Shown here piece by piece: positions 1 to 12,487 of a stretch of 64,000 bases of DNA (position 1 is the stretch's first letter; each line of letters starts with the position of its first letter). The stretch is from Arachis hypogaea. Taxonomy: Eukaryota; Streptophyta; Magnoliopsida; Fabales; Fabaceae. The stretch is taken from NCBI RefSeq assembly GCF_003086295.3, contig NC_092043.1, forward strand, positions 49,070,598 to 49,134,597. Reading direction: 5' to 3'. The position numbers and the translations under genes were made by a program. The notes beneath the pieces were generated by a model. That model did not search any database, was not told the origin of the DNA, and was given only the letters and a program-made list of their open reading frames with translations.

Positions 1-1239
1 CCGTTTCTAATAGCAAGTTACAAAACCCTTTATTATATTTTTTTTCAAAGGCATAATTGCATAAAGTTCGGAATAAATAAATAAATAAGACATAAGTTAA
101 TAAATGATGACTTGGGGTTGCGTGACATGCGCCTTCTGACTCTGGCTCTCTGTCCAAATATCTATTTCCTTTTAGACTTTGCCTTTTCTTATTTTTTTTC
201 TGTGCAAATAAAATTCTTAACTTATTTCTTTTTCTTTTTTTTCACGGCAAATTATTTTCTATTTTTGACTAATGGAATGCCATAAAATAAGAGAACATTA
301 TCAAAATAAAAAAAAGAGATAGTTTAATTAATTTTAAAATAGAACTCTTTTGATAAAAAAATGATTAAAAAATATCAACAATAACTTATCTATCTCTGGA
401 GTAGGTTATACTTATCAACATTAATTTATCTATCTTTGGAATAGGTTATACTTAGTTGTATTAGAATTAATTACAAAAAAAGTAAAAATATAAAATAATA
501 TGTATTTCGATAATTTTAAATATTTAAAAAGTATGTTTTTTTGGAATAAATTTGTTGGACAAATTTGAATAATTTTTCATCAATTTAAGATAATATTTTT
601 AAAGTAAAGGTAATAAAGCAAAAAATTATTTCTAAAAGGAATTGAAAAAAAAGAAAGAATCTTAGAGAGAAATTTAAATTCAAAGAACTATATAAAAGAC
701 TAACTATTAAACTTAAATTCAATTGCATTAAAATACTTTCTTAAAAAAGATCTATTAGTTGAACTCTTTAAGATATTGATAAGACACTTTATAAATAAGG
801 TGAGAGATAATGTTAGCATCCCTTAATATAATTAAATTGAATAATCCATTGTACAAAAAACAAATTGAATAATCACATATCTTTTTAAAATGATTTCTTA
901 CTTTTCATTTTAACTATTTAAATACAAATTAAATATATTTTGTATATACATTTGACTTTTTTTAAAAAAAATATTATGTACAAAAGTTTTAATCATTAAA
1001 TATTTATATTAATATATGTGTTATTTAATTTATTTTTAATTTATATTTTATATAAATAATTAATTTAGTGGCTGATTTTTTAGTATATATGTAAGATAAT
1101 TATTTTAAAAATATTAAAAATAATAATATTATTACTCAGCTAAATTTTCCATCAAATCTTGTGAGAAGCCAATTAAAATTTAGCATCATTGACTCCATTT
1201 AGTTTGGGAATTAAATTAGATTACTTTTACCCTTTTTAG
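1..1239. other. AT-rich intergenic DNA, no gene seen
   Basis: I see no coding potential here. The stretch is very AT-rich, with poly(A)/poly(T) runs and stops in every frame. A fragment near 1,000-1,100 (ending in a 'ggctgatttttta' motif) resembles one end of the inverted-repeat element at 5,851-6,000, so old transposon debris is likely. Confidence 0.5.
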
Positions 1240-2891
1240 TTGGAGATGGATCCTTCACTATCTCTAATTTTTCCACAAAGTAAAAAAGTAAAATATGTTT
1301 TCAACCCTTTTCAAAAATATCTTTGTCCCTTAAACCTCTCTTCAATGTTCTTATTATTACTTCACTCTTCAGCTTCCATGGACAATTTTTTCTCCTCCTT
1401 CATCTTCTTCTTCAGCCTCACTATTCAACCCTTTCACCACTTACCTTAGCCTTTATCTCAAGCTTTTCTGCCCTAATTTCGATTGATTTTTCATTTCTCT
1501 TACCTCAAGTTTCTATTTTTATCTTTCAAAAACCCTTTTTGGATTCAGCTAAGTGTTGGGGTTTTCTGAATTTAGCTAGATATACACCATTCTGATTCCA
1601 AAGTTGCACTCTTTTTGGAGATTCCGGAACTGGGTATGTGACAATATGCTTGATAGATCTTCATTTCTTGTTCATTTATTTATTTATTTTGTTTTGTTTT
1701 GGTTCATGGGCATGTAGATTTTGGGTTGAAGCATTGGGAACTTCTAGAACCTTTGTTTGGTAGATTATAAAGTTTGTTCCTTTTGGAAGGGTTGTTTGCT
1801 TCATCAATAAAGTTCTGGCTTCAAGGGCATCTAGATTTTGGTTTGTGGCATTGGTGGTTCTAGAATCTGGAATTTTGTAGTAGCTGCTTGTGAAAGTGTG
1901 TTCCTTTATGAAGAAGTTGTTTTGCTTCATCAATCAAGTCTGAATTTTGTGTTCAGCACAGAATAATTTAGTAACAATAGAGATCTGGCTTTATTCCAAT
2001 TTTCTTGGTTTATTTATTTTATTCTTTTATTTTTGGTGGTTCTTACATTATTTTTTAGTTATTGCATATTTTCACCCTGCTGATGTGGTTGGTAAAATTC
2101 AGATTTTATTTTTCAAGATGAAGAAATTTAGATGTCATGGTAGAACATCAGATTATTCTTTCAAAAGAAATTCTAAGCTAAGTTGACTCAAACAAAAGAT
2201 TATGGAAACATATTTTTTATTGCATCTCATACTTACTACAATGACCTGCTTATGTCTTTGTTGCAACCATTAACATTGGGAGAAACCACATTTCATTTAC
2301 CATATAAGGATCTTTTTGATTTGGATGATAAGATTTCATATACTTGTTTAAGGGTAGTATTAAGAAGGATTTGACTTTTTTTATTAGTTGAGTATACTTT
2401 ACAATCCTAACAATGTTGTTCTTGTTTTTCAGATATAAACTATGCTGAATTGAGGGTTTTGTAGACTTGTTGGGATGCCATATTGAATTCAAAGGCAGTT
2501 TGCAATTAGTCGAATTCCCGAAAGACATGTGGTCAGCCTTTTTACAGCTGAAATGAAGAATTTGCAGGTTTTGTTTTTCCCCATTTTATATTTGGTATTT
2601 AATTAGTTTGCCATAGCTGCAATTATTTTCCATTTTCCAACAAAATTGATCATGATGTGTTTTCATCTTAGTGAGAAGAAAAATTCACCATTTTCACACA
2701 AGGCACTTATGATCTCACAGTAATTCAACATTTCCGGTTTCCGGTAGTGCTTTGCTAAACAATGTTTTTTGTTGTCTAAAAGGCTAATAATAATAATAAT
2801 AATCTTAGAGCTCGTTGTATTCTAGACTATGTAATATTGCCATGTTTTCCACTCTCGTCGTGATCTTCTAGATTCATCGTATATTCATGCT
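1240..2891 (+). promoter_or_regulatory. Promoter and intron-bearing 5' leader of the TIGR01589-domain gene
   Basis: A pyrimidine-rich stretch (about 1,320-1,520), typical of a plant promoter or 5' UTR, precedes a strong donor (GG then gtatgtga, near 1,633). Good acceptors follow at about 2,432 (tttttcag) and 2,870 (ttctag), the latter just before the ATG at 2,892. The likely structure is one or two untranslated exons separated by leader introns. Short open frames here are not conserved-looking and I do not call them genes. The exact transcription start is not visible. Confidence 0.5.
1699..1942. repeat. Diverged tandem duplication (about 120 bp x 2) in the leader intron
   Basis: Two adjacent segments (about 1,699-1,817 and 1,818-1,942) share the same order of motifs: 'gggcatNtagattttgg', 'cattgg', 'tctagaa', 'gttcctttNgaag' and 'ttgcttcatcaat'. 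They are diverged but clearly collinear. Confidence 0.6.
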
Positions 2892-5686
2892 ATGGATTCG
2901 CAGAGTACAGAGGAATTGCAGTCACCAACTCAAGCATCTCATGAGCCGAAGAGTGAACCACCAAACAATCACACAAGTGATGCTCCCGTTGCCGACTCAG
3001 GTTCGGCATCCGCCTCGAGCAATGATAACAAGAAAGTTTCGCGGCAGGATATCGAGCTTGTGAGCATTACAAATTGTTTTCTAGTGTTTTGACTTTTTTG
3101 CAGTGATAACTTATAGAAGCTAATCTAATATGTTTCTTTTCTTTCTTGATTAAATATTCAAACAACTTTTGTAGGTCCAAAATTTAATAGAAAGGTGCCT
3201 ACAATTATATATGAACAAAGATGAAGTGGTCAAAACACTACTGACTCGTGCTAAGATAGATCCTGGATTTACAACTCTCGGTAGGTATCTTGAGTTCTCT
3301 GTAATGCCTTTTTATTTAGCATTTTGGTAGTGATAATTATAGATTTATAGTCTATTGTATAAGTTGTTCTAAGAAGCTTTTGTATCCAAATTAATGAGTG
3401 ACTTCTGTTTTATCAAGAATCAACACTGTGATATATATTGCAAATAAAAGCTGTTATTCTAAACAATGCTTTTTCTTGATTCAGTTTGGCAGAAGTTAGA
3501 GGAAGAGAATGCCGATTTCTTCAGGGCGTACTACATCAGGCTTAAATTGAAAAAGCAAATACTCCTGTTTAATCATTTGCTTGAGCATCAGTATCATCTG
3601 ATGAAGGGTCCCATGGCAGCAAAGGTTCCATTGGCTCCAATACAGAATGGAATCCATCCAATGCCTGGTAAATTCTTGCCCTCTCATTGGTGTATGTTGA
3701 TTCAAATAACATCTGCATTCTTTTTTTACTCAAGATTTTGAGAGTTTTAGTTAGGAGTCTTCAGAGTTAAGATTTGGCCAATAATCCGAATTCTTGTATT
3801 AACATTTGTATTCTAGTGACCATGTTACTGAAAATTTTCTGTGTATTATCTATTTTGCTGGCGATTATTGGTAATTGATTCCGTGTTGGCTTTGTTTAAT
3901 TTAAGAATTTTTATAGGAAGTAATATCTTCTATCAAAACATAAAAGTACTTTTTTCAATTGTCAAATGGTAAATCAAACAGATGCTTTCTTTCTTGAGTG
4001 TTGAGGTTTGTTGTTTCCTTTCCTGTTCTGCATATACTGTCTCATTTGTCGAATATTCCTCCCGATTCACATTATCTGTCATTTTAGAGAAACTATCTTG
4101 GCTTGATACACATTCATATGCTCACATTTCAAGTAATATTTAGTGTGCAAATAATTCAAGTGACTGATATTGCGAATCGAATAATGTCGTTGCATAAGTG
4201 TACTTATTCACTTATTTGCTTCTCTCTTTTCCCATTATGCTTTTAACTCAATTTATTTGCAGTGCAGTTAACAACCTACCTATGGGATATCCAGTGCTAC
4301 AACAGCCTCCGATGGCAGCTGCGGGTCAACCTCATATGGACTCTATGGGTATATCGAGCTGCCATGTGGTTAACGGAGTCCCTGCGCCGAGCAATTTTCA
4401 TCCCATGCGGATGAATTCCGGAAATGAGTGAGACTCTTTTCCGATTTCAGATAATTCTTTTCATAGCTAGATTTTGTGTTTTGTATTCTGAAATGCTTAA
4501 GGGTGTGTTTGGTTCGCGTGATCATTTTTAGTGTTTTCTGTAAAACAGAAAATGAAAACGCAAACCAAACACACCCTTAAATGGTATTTTCCGGTTGAGA
4601 AGTAACAACTGATTTCAGCATTGTACTCTATAGTAGTGTTTTTATCTTATGTTTCTTACAAGTTTGCAAAAATGGTTATGCTAGAATTGTTATGTTAAAT
4701 TACTTTTGAGGTCCTTATAGTTATACTCATTTTTCAATGAGGTGCTTATGGTATATATGCTTGTAACAATTTACTATACTGTGTGAAACTTTTCAATCAA
4801 GTCCTTATAGCTTAAGTATTTGTAATCAAGTCTCTATACTAGACAAACATTTCTCAACTGGACCACCCCTTAAGCTTAAAGGTTTTGTGATCAAGTCCCT
4901 ATGTTGGATGATAATCACAGTTCTTTGTAAAAAAAAAAAAAATTGTACAATATAGGGGCTTGATTACAAAATTTTGGAACTAGAGGGACTCGGTTGAAAA
5001 ATGTTTTAAACTAAGGGATTTGATTGAAAATTTTTGTACAAAAAGGGGGGAAAAAAGAACCTTAAAATACAAATGTTTAAACTACAGGCATCTAATTGAA
5101 AGTTGAGTGAAACCATAGGGATCTCTGGAGTAATTAAATTAATTGTTATTGCCATTTTGTCCTTGTTGTGTACTAGTTATATTGGTGGCATGGTGGAGGT
5201 ATTTTTCCACCCTCCTTTGTTGAAGTAATTTGCTTGATGTAAATGGCTAACCGCGTCCGGTTTTGTATTTGTTGAAGTATGGTGATGGACCACGGTGGTC
5301 CCGAGATGGCGCCGGTTGCTCCACCGAATGGTGCAATGTCATCAGTGTCCGACATGCCGGTGAGTCCAACATCGGTAGCATCCACCGGCCATTTCCCCTT
5401 CACTGCATCAGAGATATCAGGAATGGGCACGGATACATCGGCTCTTGACACAGCGTTTACATCGGATGTCGCTACTTCGGTAGGGCTACAGCTTGCGGCG
5501 GACGGTGGTGCCGGAATCTCAAGATCACTTGATCAAATTCAGTGGAACTTTAGCCTGTCTGATCTAACAGCTGATTTGCCAAACTTGGGAGGTATTTCAT
5601 CATTTTAGATTGTCATTTGATGATTTGAACACTGAATTCATTTCCATGAAATTGCATTAAGATCTCTTGAATCCAACTTAAATAAA

Positions 5687-5741
<55 letters not shown>

Positions 5742-6715
5742 TTTTAGGGTAAATTATGCTAGGTTAGACGATATTATTCGCGACACCTTTTTTTTTATAA
5801 AATATGACGGTAACCTTTTTCTGTCACTATATATGATACGGGTTATGTTATGTGTACACTAAAACCAGCCACCAAAGTCAGTCACTAGTATAAAATACAT
5901 GTTAGAATACAAATACACATCAAAAATAAATTAAACCACACATGTATCTATACATAAATACATTGATAGCTAATTTTAGTGGCTGATTTTGGTGTACAAA
6001 TAGCATTTTTCATATGACACTAACCTTCCCAATAATAAACATTAAGGGAGATTAGTGTAAATATGACAAATTAAAGGGGTGTGAATGTAATAGTTAATCC
6101 CTAAGGTTTTAAACTACTATTAAGCAAATAAGCATGCCGTGGGAATCCAAGTTAATTGATGGATATTCAATCCAATCATGTTTCGCATACATAGAAAATC
6201 CGAGACCAAATTAGTCACTTGTATAAAATATATATTTAAATTTTAAATACACTTTGAACATGTGTGAAACAAAAACAAACGCACATATATGGGTGACTGA
6301 TTTTTAGTGTTTATATAATATTTTTATATTCGATTTTAATATGGATGCTAATAAAAGGGCTATTCTTAATATTATATTATTTTTATGTCTTATATTTATA
6401 AATCTTGTTGATTTTTCTTTTCCAGATCTAGGAGCTTTGGGAAATTATCCTGGTTCACCATTTTTGCCATCTGATTCAGACATTTTGCTAGAATCTCCAG
6501 ACCAACAGGATATAGGTAAATGTCAAATACAATGATACCTCCATAATATATAAGAAAGTTTTCAATTATACCGGTATATTGATATTTTAGTGATCTTAAT
6601 TACTATACTATAAATATTTCAAGTGTACAATGATATTTTATTTTATTTTTCAGTGGATGACTTCTTTGTTAATTCTGAGCCACCATGCTCCCAATCAGAT
6701 GAGGAGAAATCTTAA
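2892..6715 (+). CDS. Plant-specific protein with TIGR01589 / A_thal_3526 domain (unknown function)
   Basis: Seven coding exons: 2892-3059, 3175-3280, 3485-3667, 4268-4427, 5278-5591, 6426-6515 and 6654-6715. All introns are GT-AG, the phases match, and the total is 1,083 nt (360 residues). The N-terminus (about residues 1-50) is Ser/Thr/Asn-rich and disordered. Residues about 53-115 carry the plant-only TIGR01589 (Pfam A_thal_3526) domain, with the hallmark run IELVQNLIERCLQLYM, the TLLTRAKIDPGFT segment and VWQKLEEENADFFRAYY. The rest is a low-complexity Pro/Met/Gly/Ser tail ending in an acidic stretch (SDEEKS). The domain is known only as a conserved plant module without an assigned reaction; a nuclear or regulatory role is a guess. 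The start is the first ATG after the last leader acceptor and opens directly into the disordered N-terminus. An 84-bp transposon hairpin sits in intron 4 and an (AT)n microsatellite in intron 5. Confidence 0.9.
4497..4580. mobile_element. 84-bp inverted-repeat MITE in intron 4 of the TIGR01589 gene
   Basis: The left end (ttaagggtgtgtttggtt) is repeated as a perfect reverse complement at the right end. The remaining arms pair through most of the element, so it folds into a near-complete hairpin. TTAA flanks both sides, compatible with the 3-bp TWA target duplication of PIF/Harbinger-type elements. The element lies wholly within the intron. Confidence 0.8.
4690..5125. repeat. Imperfect inverted-repeat element, decayed
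   Basis: The phrase 'caagtccctata' and variants recurs in one orientation on the left (about 4,795-4,905). It returns in reverse complement ('tataggggcttgatt') on the right (about 4,960 onward), around a poly(A) run near 4,930. This looks like an old inverted-repeat transposon inside intron 4; its ends are not sharp. Confidence 0.45.
5688..5738. repeat. (AT)n microsatellite
   Basis: About 25 uninterrupted AT units lie in intron 5 of the TIGR01589 gene. Confidence 0.95.
5851..6000. mobile_element. 150-bp MITE-like inverted repeat
   Basis: The left end 'tgtgtacactaaaaccagcc' matches the reverse complement of the right end ('ggctgattttggtgtacaaa') with few mismatches. A decayed relative lies at about 6,203-6,320. 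Both are in intron 5 of the TIGR01589 gene. Confidence 0.65.
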
Positions 6716-6990
6716 ATGAAGGTGATGAATCAAAGTTATGTTTCACATTAAAGAAAACAAATGTTAGCTTAGGGGAAAAAAAAGAAGGAAAGAAGTTAGG
6801 ACTAATAATAAAAAGTTAAATGTCATCTATATAGCATAGTTGACATGTATAACAGCCTGAATGAAATCTTTATCTATCATATAAATTTCTATGTTAATTA
6901 AATTAAATGGGTTTTAGATGCAATGTTTTGTATTCTTTTGGGAGAGATTTGTTGTTCATGAATAAAGTGTTGGGAACTGTGTTCTTTTGT
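6716..6990 (+). other. 3' UTR and poly(A) signal of the TIGR01589 gene
   Basis: The stop codon is followed by about 240 bases of AT-rich sequence. A canonical AATAAA at 6961-6966 is followed by a T-rich stretch, as expected of a plant 3' end. Extent is approximate. Confidence 0.5.
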
Positions 6991-7090
6991 AATTTTATTT
7001 TATTTTATTTTATGCATTTTGGATTTATACTCTTGGATACTTTTGTCGGTGCCAAATGTTGATTTGACTTCTTTATATTCTAGAGTTCCA

Positions 7091-7091
<1 letters not shown>

Positions 7092-7143
<52 letters not shown>
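7092..7143. repeat. (ATT)n microsatellite
   Basis: An uninterrupted run of about 17 ATT units lies downstream of the TIGR01589 gene. Confidence 0.95.
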
Positions 7144-8762
7144 GGCCAATTCTACTATGCAGATTACCAAAAAAAAGCTTGTGTCTAATTTAAATTAGTT
7201 AATATTTTTAACTAATATTTAATGAAATTTTTTGTATTAGGCTAGTTACTGCAATTTTTGGATTAGACTTCCGTGATAACAAATTTTAGGTGTAAAAATT
7301 ATTATTAATTAATAAAATTATATTAATTTGTTAAAAATTTTGTTTTATCAATTTGAATAATTTAAATTTAATTTATCCTGTGTAACAAAAAATACTATGA
7401 TTTTTAAAATTTTATTTGGTAAAATTTTTTAATAAAATTATTTTTTTTCTTTGTGCATAAATTTGATGTACTAATGTAGAAAAAAAAAAACAATAGTAAT
7501 AGTTTCTTTAATATAGAAATATATATTAGCATTTAATTAAGAAAAATCGTAATAAATCATGTAAAAGAGGGAATAGACATTATTTTATGATTATTTTTAT
7601 CATTTTTTTAAATTTTTTTCTTACTATCACATTAAATTTACGTAACAAAATATTTTAAAGGTATAGTATATTTGTACCATTATTTTTAAAAAAAATATAA
7701 AATGCTTCTCATTTTATTTTGTCACTCAGGATAAATTAAATTTATATTATTTAAAATTATAAAAAAATTGTCTTTAATAAATCAATCTAATTTTATTATA
7801 TATATAATTAGAAAATTTTGTTCAAAACTTTTTTTAAAGGTAATAGTATTTCGTAAATATTCATAATTACAATATAAAATAAGAATAGCAAAAATATTAT
7901 ATAATAAAATTTTATTTAACAAAATCAATTCAAATAATAATTTTTAAACAAAGAAAAGTTTTATATTGAGATTGAAAGTATGACATCAAGTTCAAGTCCA
8001 GAACTCAACTAATGTTATGACCAAACACCAAAAAAAATTATTAATACTAATAAAATCCAATTTATCTAATTTAAAGGATGTAAAAGTAGTAAAATGATTA
8101 ACATTTTTTACATTTCTCGTTGCGATAATTCAGACGGTGAGTCCATCGATAATAATCCCTATATCAATGCGGGTTCCACTATTATAGGTAAAGCCTAATA
8201 ATAAATTTTTAAATAGAATTTAAATTTATAATAAAATTATCGTTAATGAGTTGGATTAGAGAATATTACGAGAAAAAATATATAAACCTAAATGTTGGAG
8301 AGCCTATATATAGACAACACAACAATAACTTTACGGATTAATCTTATCTAATGACACTTTAATAAAGGGTTGATTTAAGGAGGTTTTTTCCACCATGTAA
8401 GGCTTCTTTAAGACAATGGAAAAGGTTTCACGTGAGACACGTTTGGTCGATTAGAAATTAAAGAATGGTGACAATCCTCTTCCTCTCTACTTTATTTCTT
8501 CCTTTATTATTTTGTGTCTTCTCAATTTTACATGCCACATACACTTCAATCTTGGGTTCTTGAATCTTGACCACCATCTTATTCATATAATATAATGTTA
8601 TGCTGATGTGGACAAACAGTACAAGGTAGGTCTAATAATAGGCATAAAGTGGTTATTATTAATTTATCATAGTAGTTACGATACTCATATAATTTTGATA
8701 AAATTTAAAAAGAATGCTAAAATTAAATTAATATTTTTTTAATATTTAAACATATTTTTAAG
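7144..8762. other. Intergenic AT-rich DNA, no gene seen
   Basis: There is no open frame of interest on either strand. Repeated phrases such as 'aaattttattnaataaaatt' suggest old transposon sequence, but I cannot assign a family. Confidence 0.4.
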
Positions 8763-9108
8763 GTTTAATTATTCTGTTGGTTCCTATTGTTTCACTAAAT
8801 TTTTAATTAGGTCTTTATATTTTTTTTTCAATTATATTTCTATATTATATCAGATTTTGTAACTAAATTTTTATCGTAACAAAAACGTCAAAATTAACAG
8901 AATATTTAATTAAATTATACAGAATATTCAGTCAAGTATTAGGTATATTCATTTTGTTTAATAGAACATTCTGTTAATTCTAATATTTTTGTCATGACAA
9001 AAATTTAATTACAAAATCTGATATGATATAGGGACTCAAGCAAAAAAAAATTATAAAGACCTAATTGAAAATTAGTGAAATTATAAGAACTGACATAGTA
9101 ATTAAATC
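8763..9108. mobile_element. Inverted-repeat MITE, about 345 bp, copy 1
   Basis: About 48 bases at the left end ('gtttaattattctgttggt...') match the reverse complement of the right end ('...tgacatagtaattaaatc') at roughly four positions in five. The interior continues to pair. A second copy of the same family is at 47,635-47,950. It has no coding capacity. Confidence 0.7.
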
Positions 9109-10546
9109 TATTTTTAATTTAAAAATAAAAGTAAAAAATATTTCAAAAATATTAAAATTATAATTTTATTTTTAGCAATAATTTTTAAATACTACTAAAA
9201 TCCTATAGCCACCGTAATCACGTAGCAAATATAGACTCCACCTTAATAATAGGATCTCCGCTAAGAAGACAATGAAAAATCTAAACAATGTGAACAATAG
9301 GATGTAGATTTAGTCCAAATACATATGAAAAATAAAAAAATACTCCACAAATTATCTAAATAAAAAAATTCACTCTATTATTCCAAAAAATAACCATCAC
9401 AAATCCTAATTTATCAAAAAATTTCACTCCTATTATTCTTCTCTCTCAACCGGCTGCCACTTTCACCTTCATCAATAATCATCCAACTTCACTGTAACTG
9501 TTTGGCTTGCCACACGTCGCCATTGGCGTCGCTCACCCATAGTGAAAATAACCATCTACTTAAGGATAAAAATAATCATCCACATACCTAATAAATTGAA
9601 CATCCAACATATTTTAATTATATATAATTAAACCCAATCCAATCAAAATAATCATCCACATAACAATAAAAATAACCATATGGATACTTACTAAAATGAC
9701 CATCCTAAAACAGCGACGCCGTCAGGAGGGGGTTCTGGCCGAACCAGCAACGGACGAAGAAGTCTGGCCACGAGGTGGTGAGAGCTCGACGACGGATGGG
9801 TGCATGGCGTAGTAGCGCCGGGGCCAACGAGTTCAGCCAGCAAGGAGTACGACTATATGGAAAGAGAGAGACGACGGTGGTTGAAAACGACTCCGAGGTT
9901 GGCTTTCGGTGTGGGAGAGAGATGAGCCTGGCACAACGGACACGCGACGGGGAAGACTTGCCGTCCGCAATGATGGCTGCCGGGAGAGTGATGCGAAAAC
10001 AGCAGCAGCAGCGTTGGACTAAGCGCCGGAAATCGAGGCACGTCGAGTTGACTGACGGAAGTAGAGGTGGTGTCGGTGAAAAGTTGTGGCAACGTCGGTA
10101 TGGTAGGCGGGAAGTGCAGCGGCGCGAGGTGAGGACCGGAAAAAATGACGACGAATTTTAGATGTGTATTGAAGGTTATAATGAAATTAGAAATAATCGT
10201 TCGTATCGTGAATGAGTTTAAATGCTAATTTTAATTTTTTAAATTTTAAAATAATTAGTATTGTTTCCGTACTTTCTATAATAATAAAGAGATACGTAAA
10301 AGCATTATGCATAAAAGATTTCTTTCTAGATTTGTATATAATTATTGTTAGAGTTCATGATAATAACTTATGAATAATAAATTTGATAATTAGTATAGAT
10401 GCTCTCTCATATAATATAAAGTACTATTTATTTATAGATAGTGAACAAATCATAAAACAATCAAATAATAAATGTTTAATATTCTATTATTAATAAAAAT
10501 ATCAATAAGAATTATCTAATTAATATTTAAATATCTTGATATTATC

Positions 10547-10547
<1 letters not shown>
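9109..10547. other. Intergenic DNA with a short GC-rich island
   Basis: The region is mostly AT-rich. Between about 9,700 and 10,150 base composition shifts to GC-rich, purine-rich DNA. It is open in one plus-strand frame (Arg-rich, 128 residues) and also on the opposite strand, so the openness reflects composition. Repeated 'ataatcatccacat' phrases before it suggest a transposon remnant. I do not call a gene. Confidence 0.35.

Positions 10548-10623
<76 letters not shown>
10548..10623. repeat. (TAA)n microsatellite
   Basis: An uninterrupted trinucleotide run of about 25 units. Confidence 0.95.
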
Positions 10624-10624
<1 letters not shown>

Positions 10625-11689
10625 ATTAGTTTTCACCTTTTAGACGCAATACTTTATCTAAGTGAATAAAAATTTTTATAAAAAAATAGATATTATTTAA
10701 TTTGATGATGCTCGACTGCAATTATATTGCAGTCACTTTATATGTAGTGTTACATAAATGGAAACGTGTTGCACCATAAGATAAAAGTGTTGAACCTTAT
10801 AAAATAAAGAAGAACAAATTAAACTTGGATATATGGTGTCTTCAAGCTACAAATAACCCTACCTAACAAATTAAATTATTGATGCCTCACATGCATCGTG
10901 AATTTTTTTGAAGAGTGCAATCAATATAATTGGTTTTAAGGGGAGAAAAAGAAAGAAAGAAAGAAAAAAAAGAAAAGTAAAAAGGAATGGAGAAACATTG
11001 GCATATTGGTGCTTCTCAACTTTTCTTATGGGGCCATGCATAACACAATGACCATGATTTAAAGATTAAAGAGAAATATATAAAGCAAAATAATAATATA
11101 ACCTAATTGTTTTTTTCTGCTTTGATGCACTTCATTCTCATGCAGTTATCAATATTATATCAATCATGTTGATAATTTTTTGATTGATTAGCCATGGAGG
11201 AATAGAAGGAGTTTAAATATTTTATTTGAATGAACTATATATGGGAAGGGATATTCTTGAACTTATCTTTAATTATTATAATTATTATGTTTAATTATTA
11301 TATATAATATTATTACTTTATTATTCATAATATATAATTATTTATAATATATAATGGTATATATATTATATATCTAAATATCATATACTAATATAATTTG
11401 ATTCAGCCACTTTTAAGTTATTGTTATTGGAGTAATTTTAAATACTAAAACATAGACCGACAAAAAAAATTCAGCAACTTATTCAGTTTAAAAAATGTTA
11501 TTCGTATAATAAAATTAATCATAAATCTATTAGTATATAAATATATGTGAGATTTAATTTATTTTTAATGTATATTTATATTTCAACATGTATTTTATAT
11601 ATAGTAATGACTAATTTTAATATACACATAATATAATCGATTTTTTTTGTGACTTAAATAAATTAAACAAAGAAAAATAAAACAAACAA
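10624..11689. other. Intergenic AT-rich DNA, no gene seen
   Basis: I find no coding sequence. A decayed inverted-repeat fragment (about 11,500-11,630, motif 'gactaattttaatatacac') resembles the element at 5,851-6,000. Confidence 0.4.
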
Positions 11690-12180
11690 AATAAAGGAAC
11701 GGCTTAAAAAGAGGGACAGTCCCGTTTAAGACTATTCTTAAACTTCTCCCAAGATGAAGGAAGCTCTACATGAAAAAGTTATAACTTCATCGCCATTTTT
11801 GTCATAGTGTCTGTCACCGTGTTTGCATATCTTATAATCAAACGAAAACTACATGCCAATTTCAATGCATGATATCTCTCATTTTGAGTATCAATGAATC
11901 AATAAATCCAAAACCATCTTGGTGATTAGTAACAAAATTAAACATTTCCACACAATCCATCTCACAAATAACATCTCGTTGACCTACATTTCAAGCTAAG
12001 AGATATCATCTCTAAATAACAAATAATTCCCCTTAAAGAATACTATTACTGTCGATCATTCTCAAACACTCCTTTTACCAACTCCAATTACAATCTTTAA
12101 TAACACAAACAAAATCAACACTATCATCCAAATCAAAATAACTAACATCATAATTAATCTTAAAAATACCGATGGATAGG
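11690..12180 (-). pseudogene. Decayed LINE fragment: RNase H-like C-terminal domain
   Basis: On the minus strand, interrupted frames read ICEMDCVEMFNFVTNHQD, then MRDIMH-NWHVVF, then a match to the ANTVADxxAK motif, and finally a Cys-Pro-Ser-Phe-like end. This order is typical of the RNase H-like (RVT_3) domain that ends many plant non-LTR retrotransposon proteins. Several stops and frame changes make it inactive. No neighbouring reverse transcriptase is recognisable, so this is an orphan 3' end. Confidence 0.6.
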
Positions 12181-12299
12181 TAATTTCAAAAACCATTTAT
12201 ATAGCATAGTCGATTAGTTTAGCTTTATTAATATAATTTTAATATAATATTATTGTAGATCATGAGATAATTTCTATTTCAACTTTTATTATGATGTCC

Positions 12300-12389
12300 A
12301 TGTCAAAGAAAACCACTAATTGATTCATAGACCAACAATTTTCACTTTCCAAGTCTTTGCTTCTTCTCTTCAATTTACTCATCAATATC

Positions 12390-12487
<98 letters not shown>

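Noticed and set aside
1240..1595. Overlapping short open frames rich in Phe/Leu/Ser
   Set aside because: They sit in the pyrimidine-rich leader of the TIGR01589 gene; the hydrophobic residues simply reflect CT-rich DNA.
9775..10161. 128-codon open frame, Arg-rich, in the GC-rich island
   Set aside because: It is also open on the opposite strand (9,853-10,092), has no recognisable domain, no splice or promoter context, and a composition that produces chance openness. Treated as repeat-derived.
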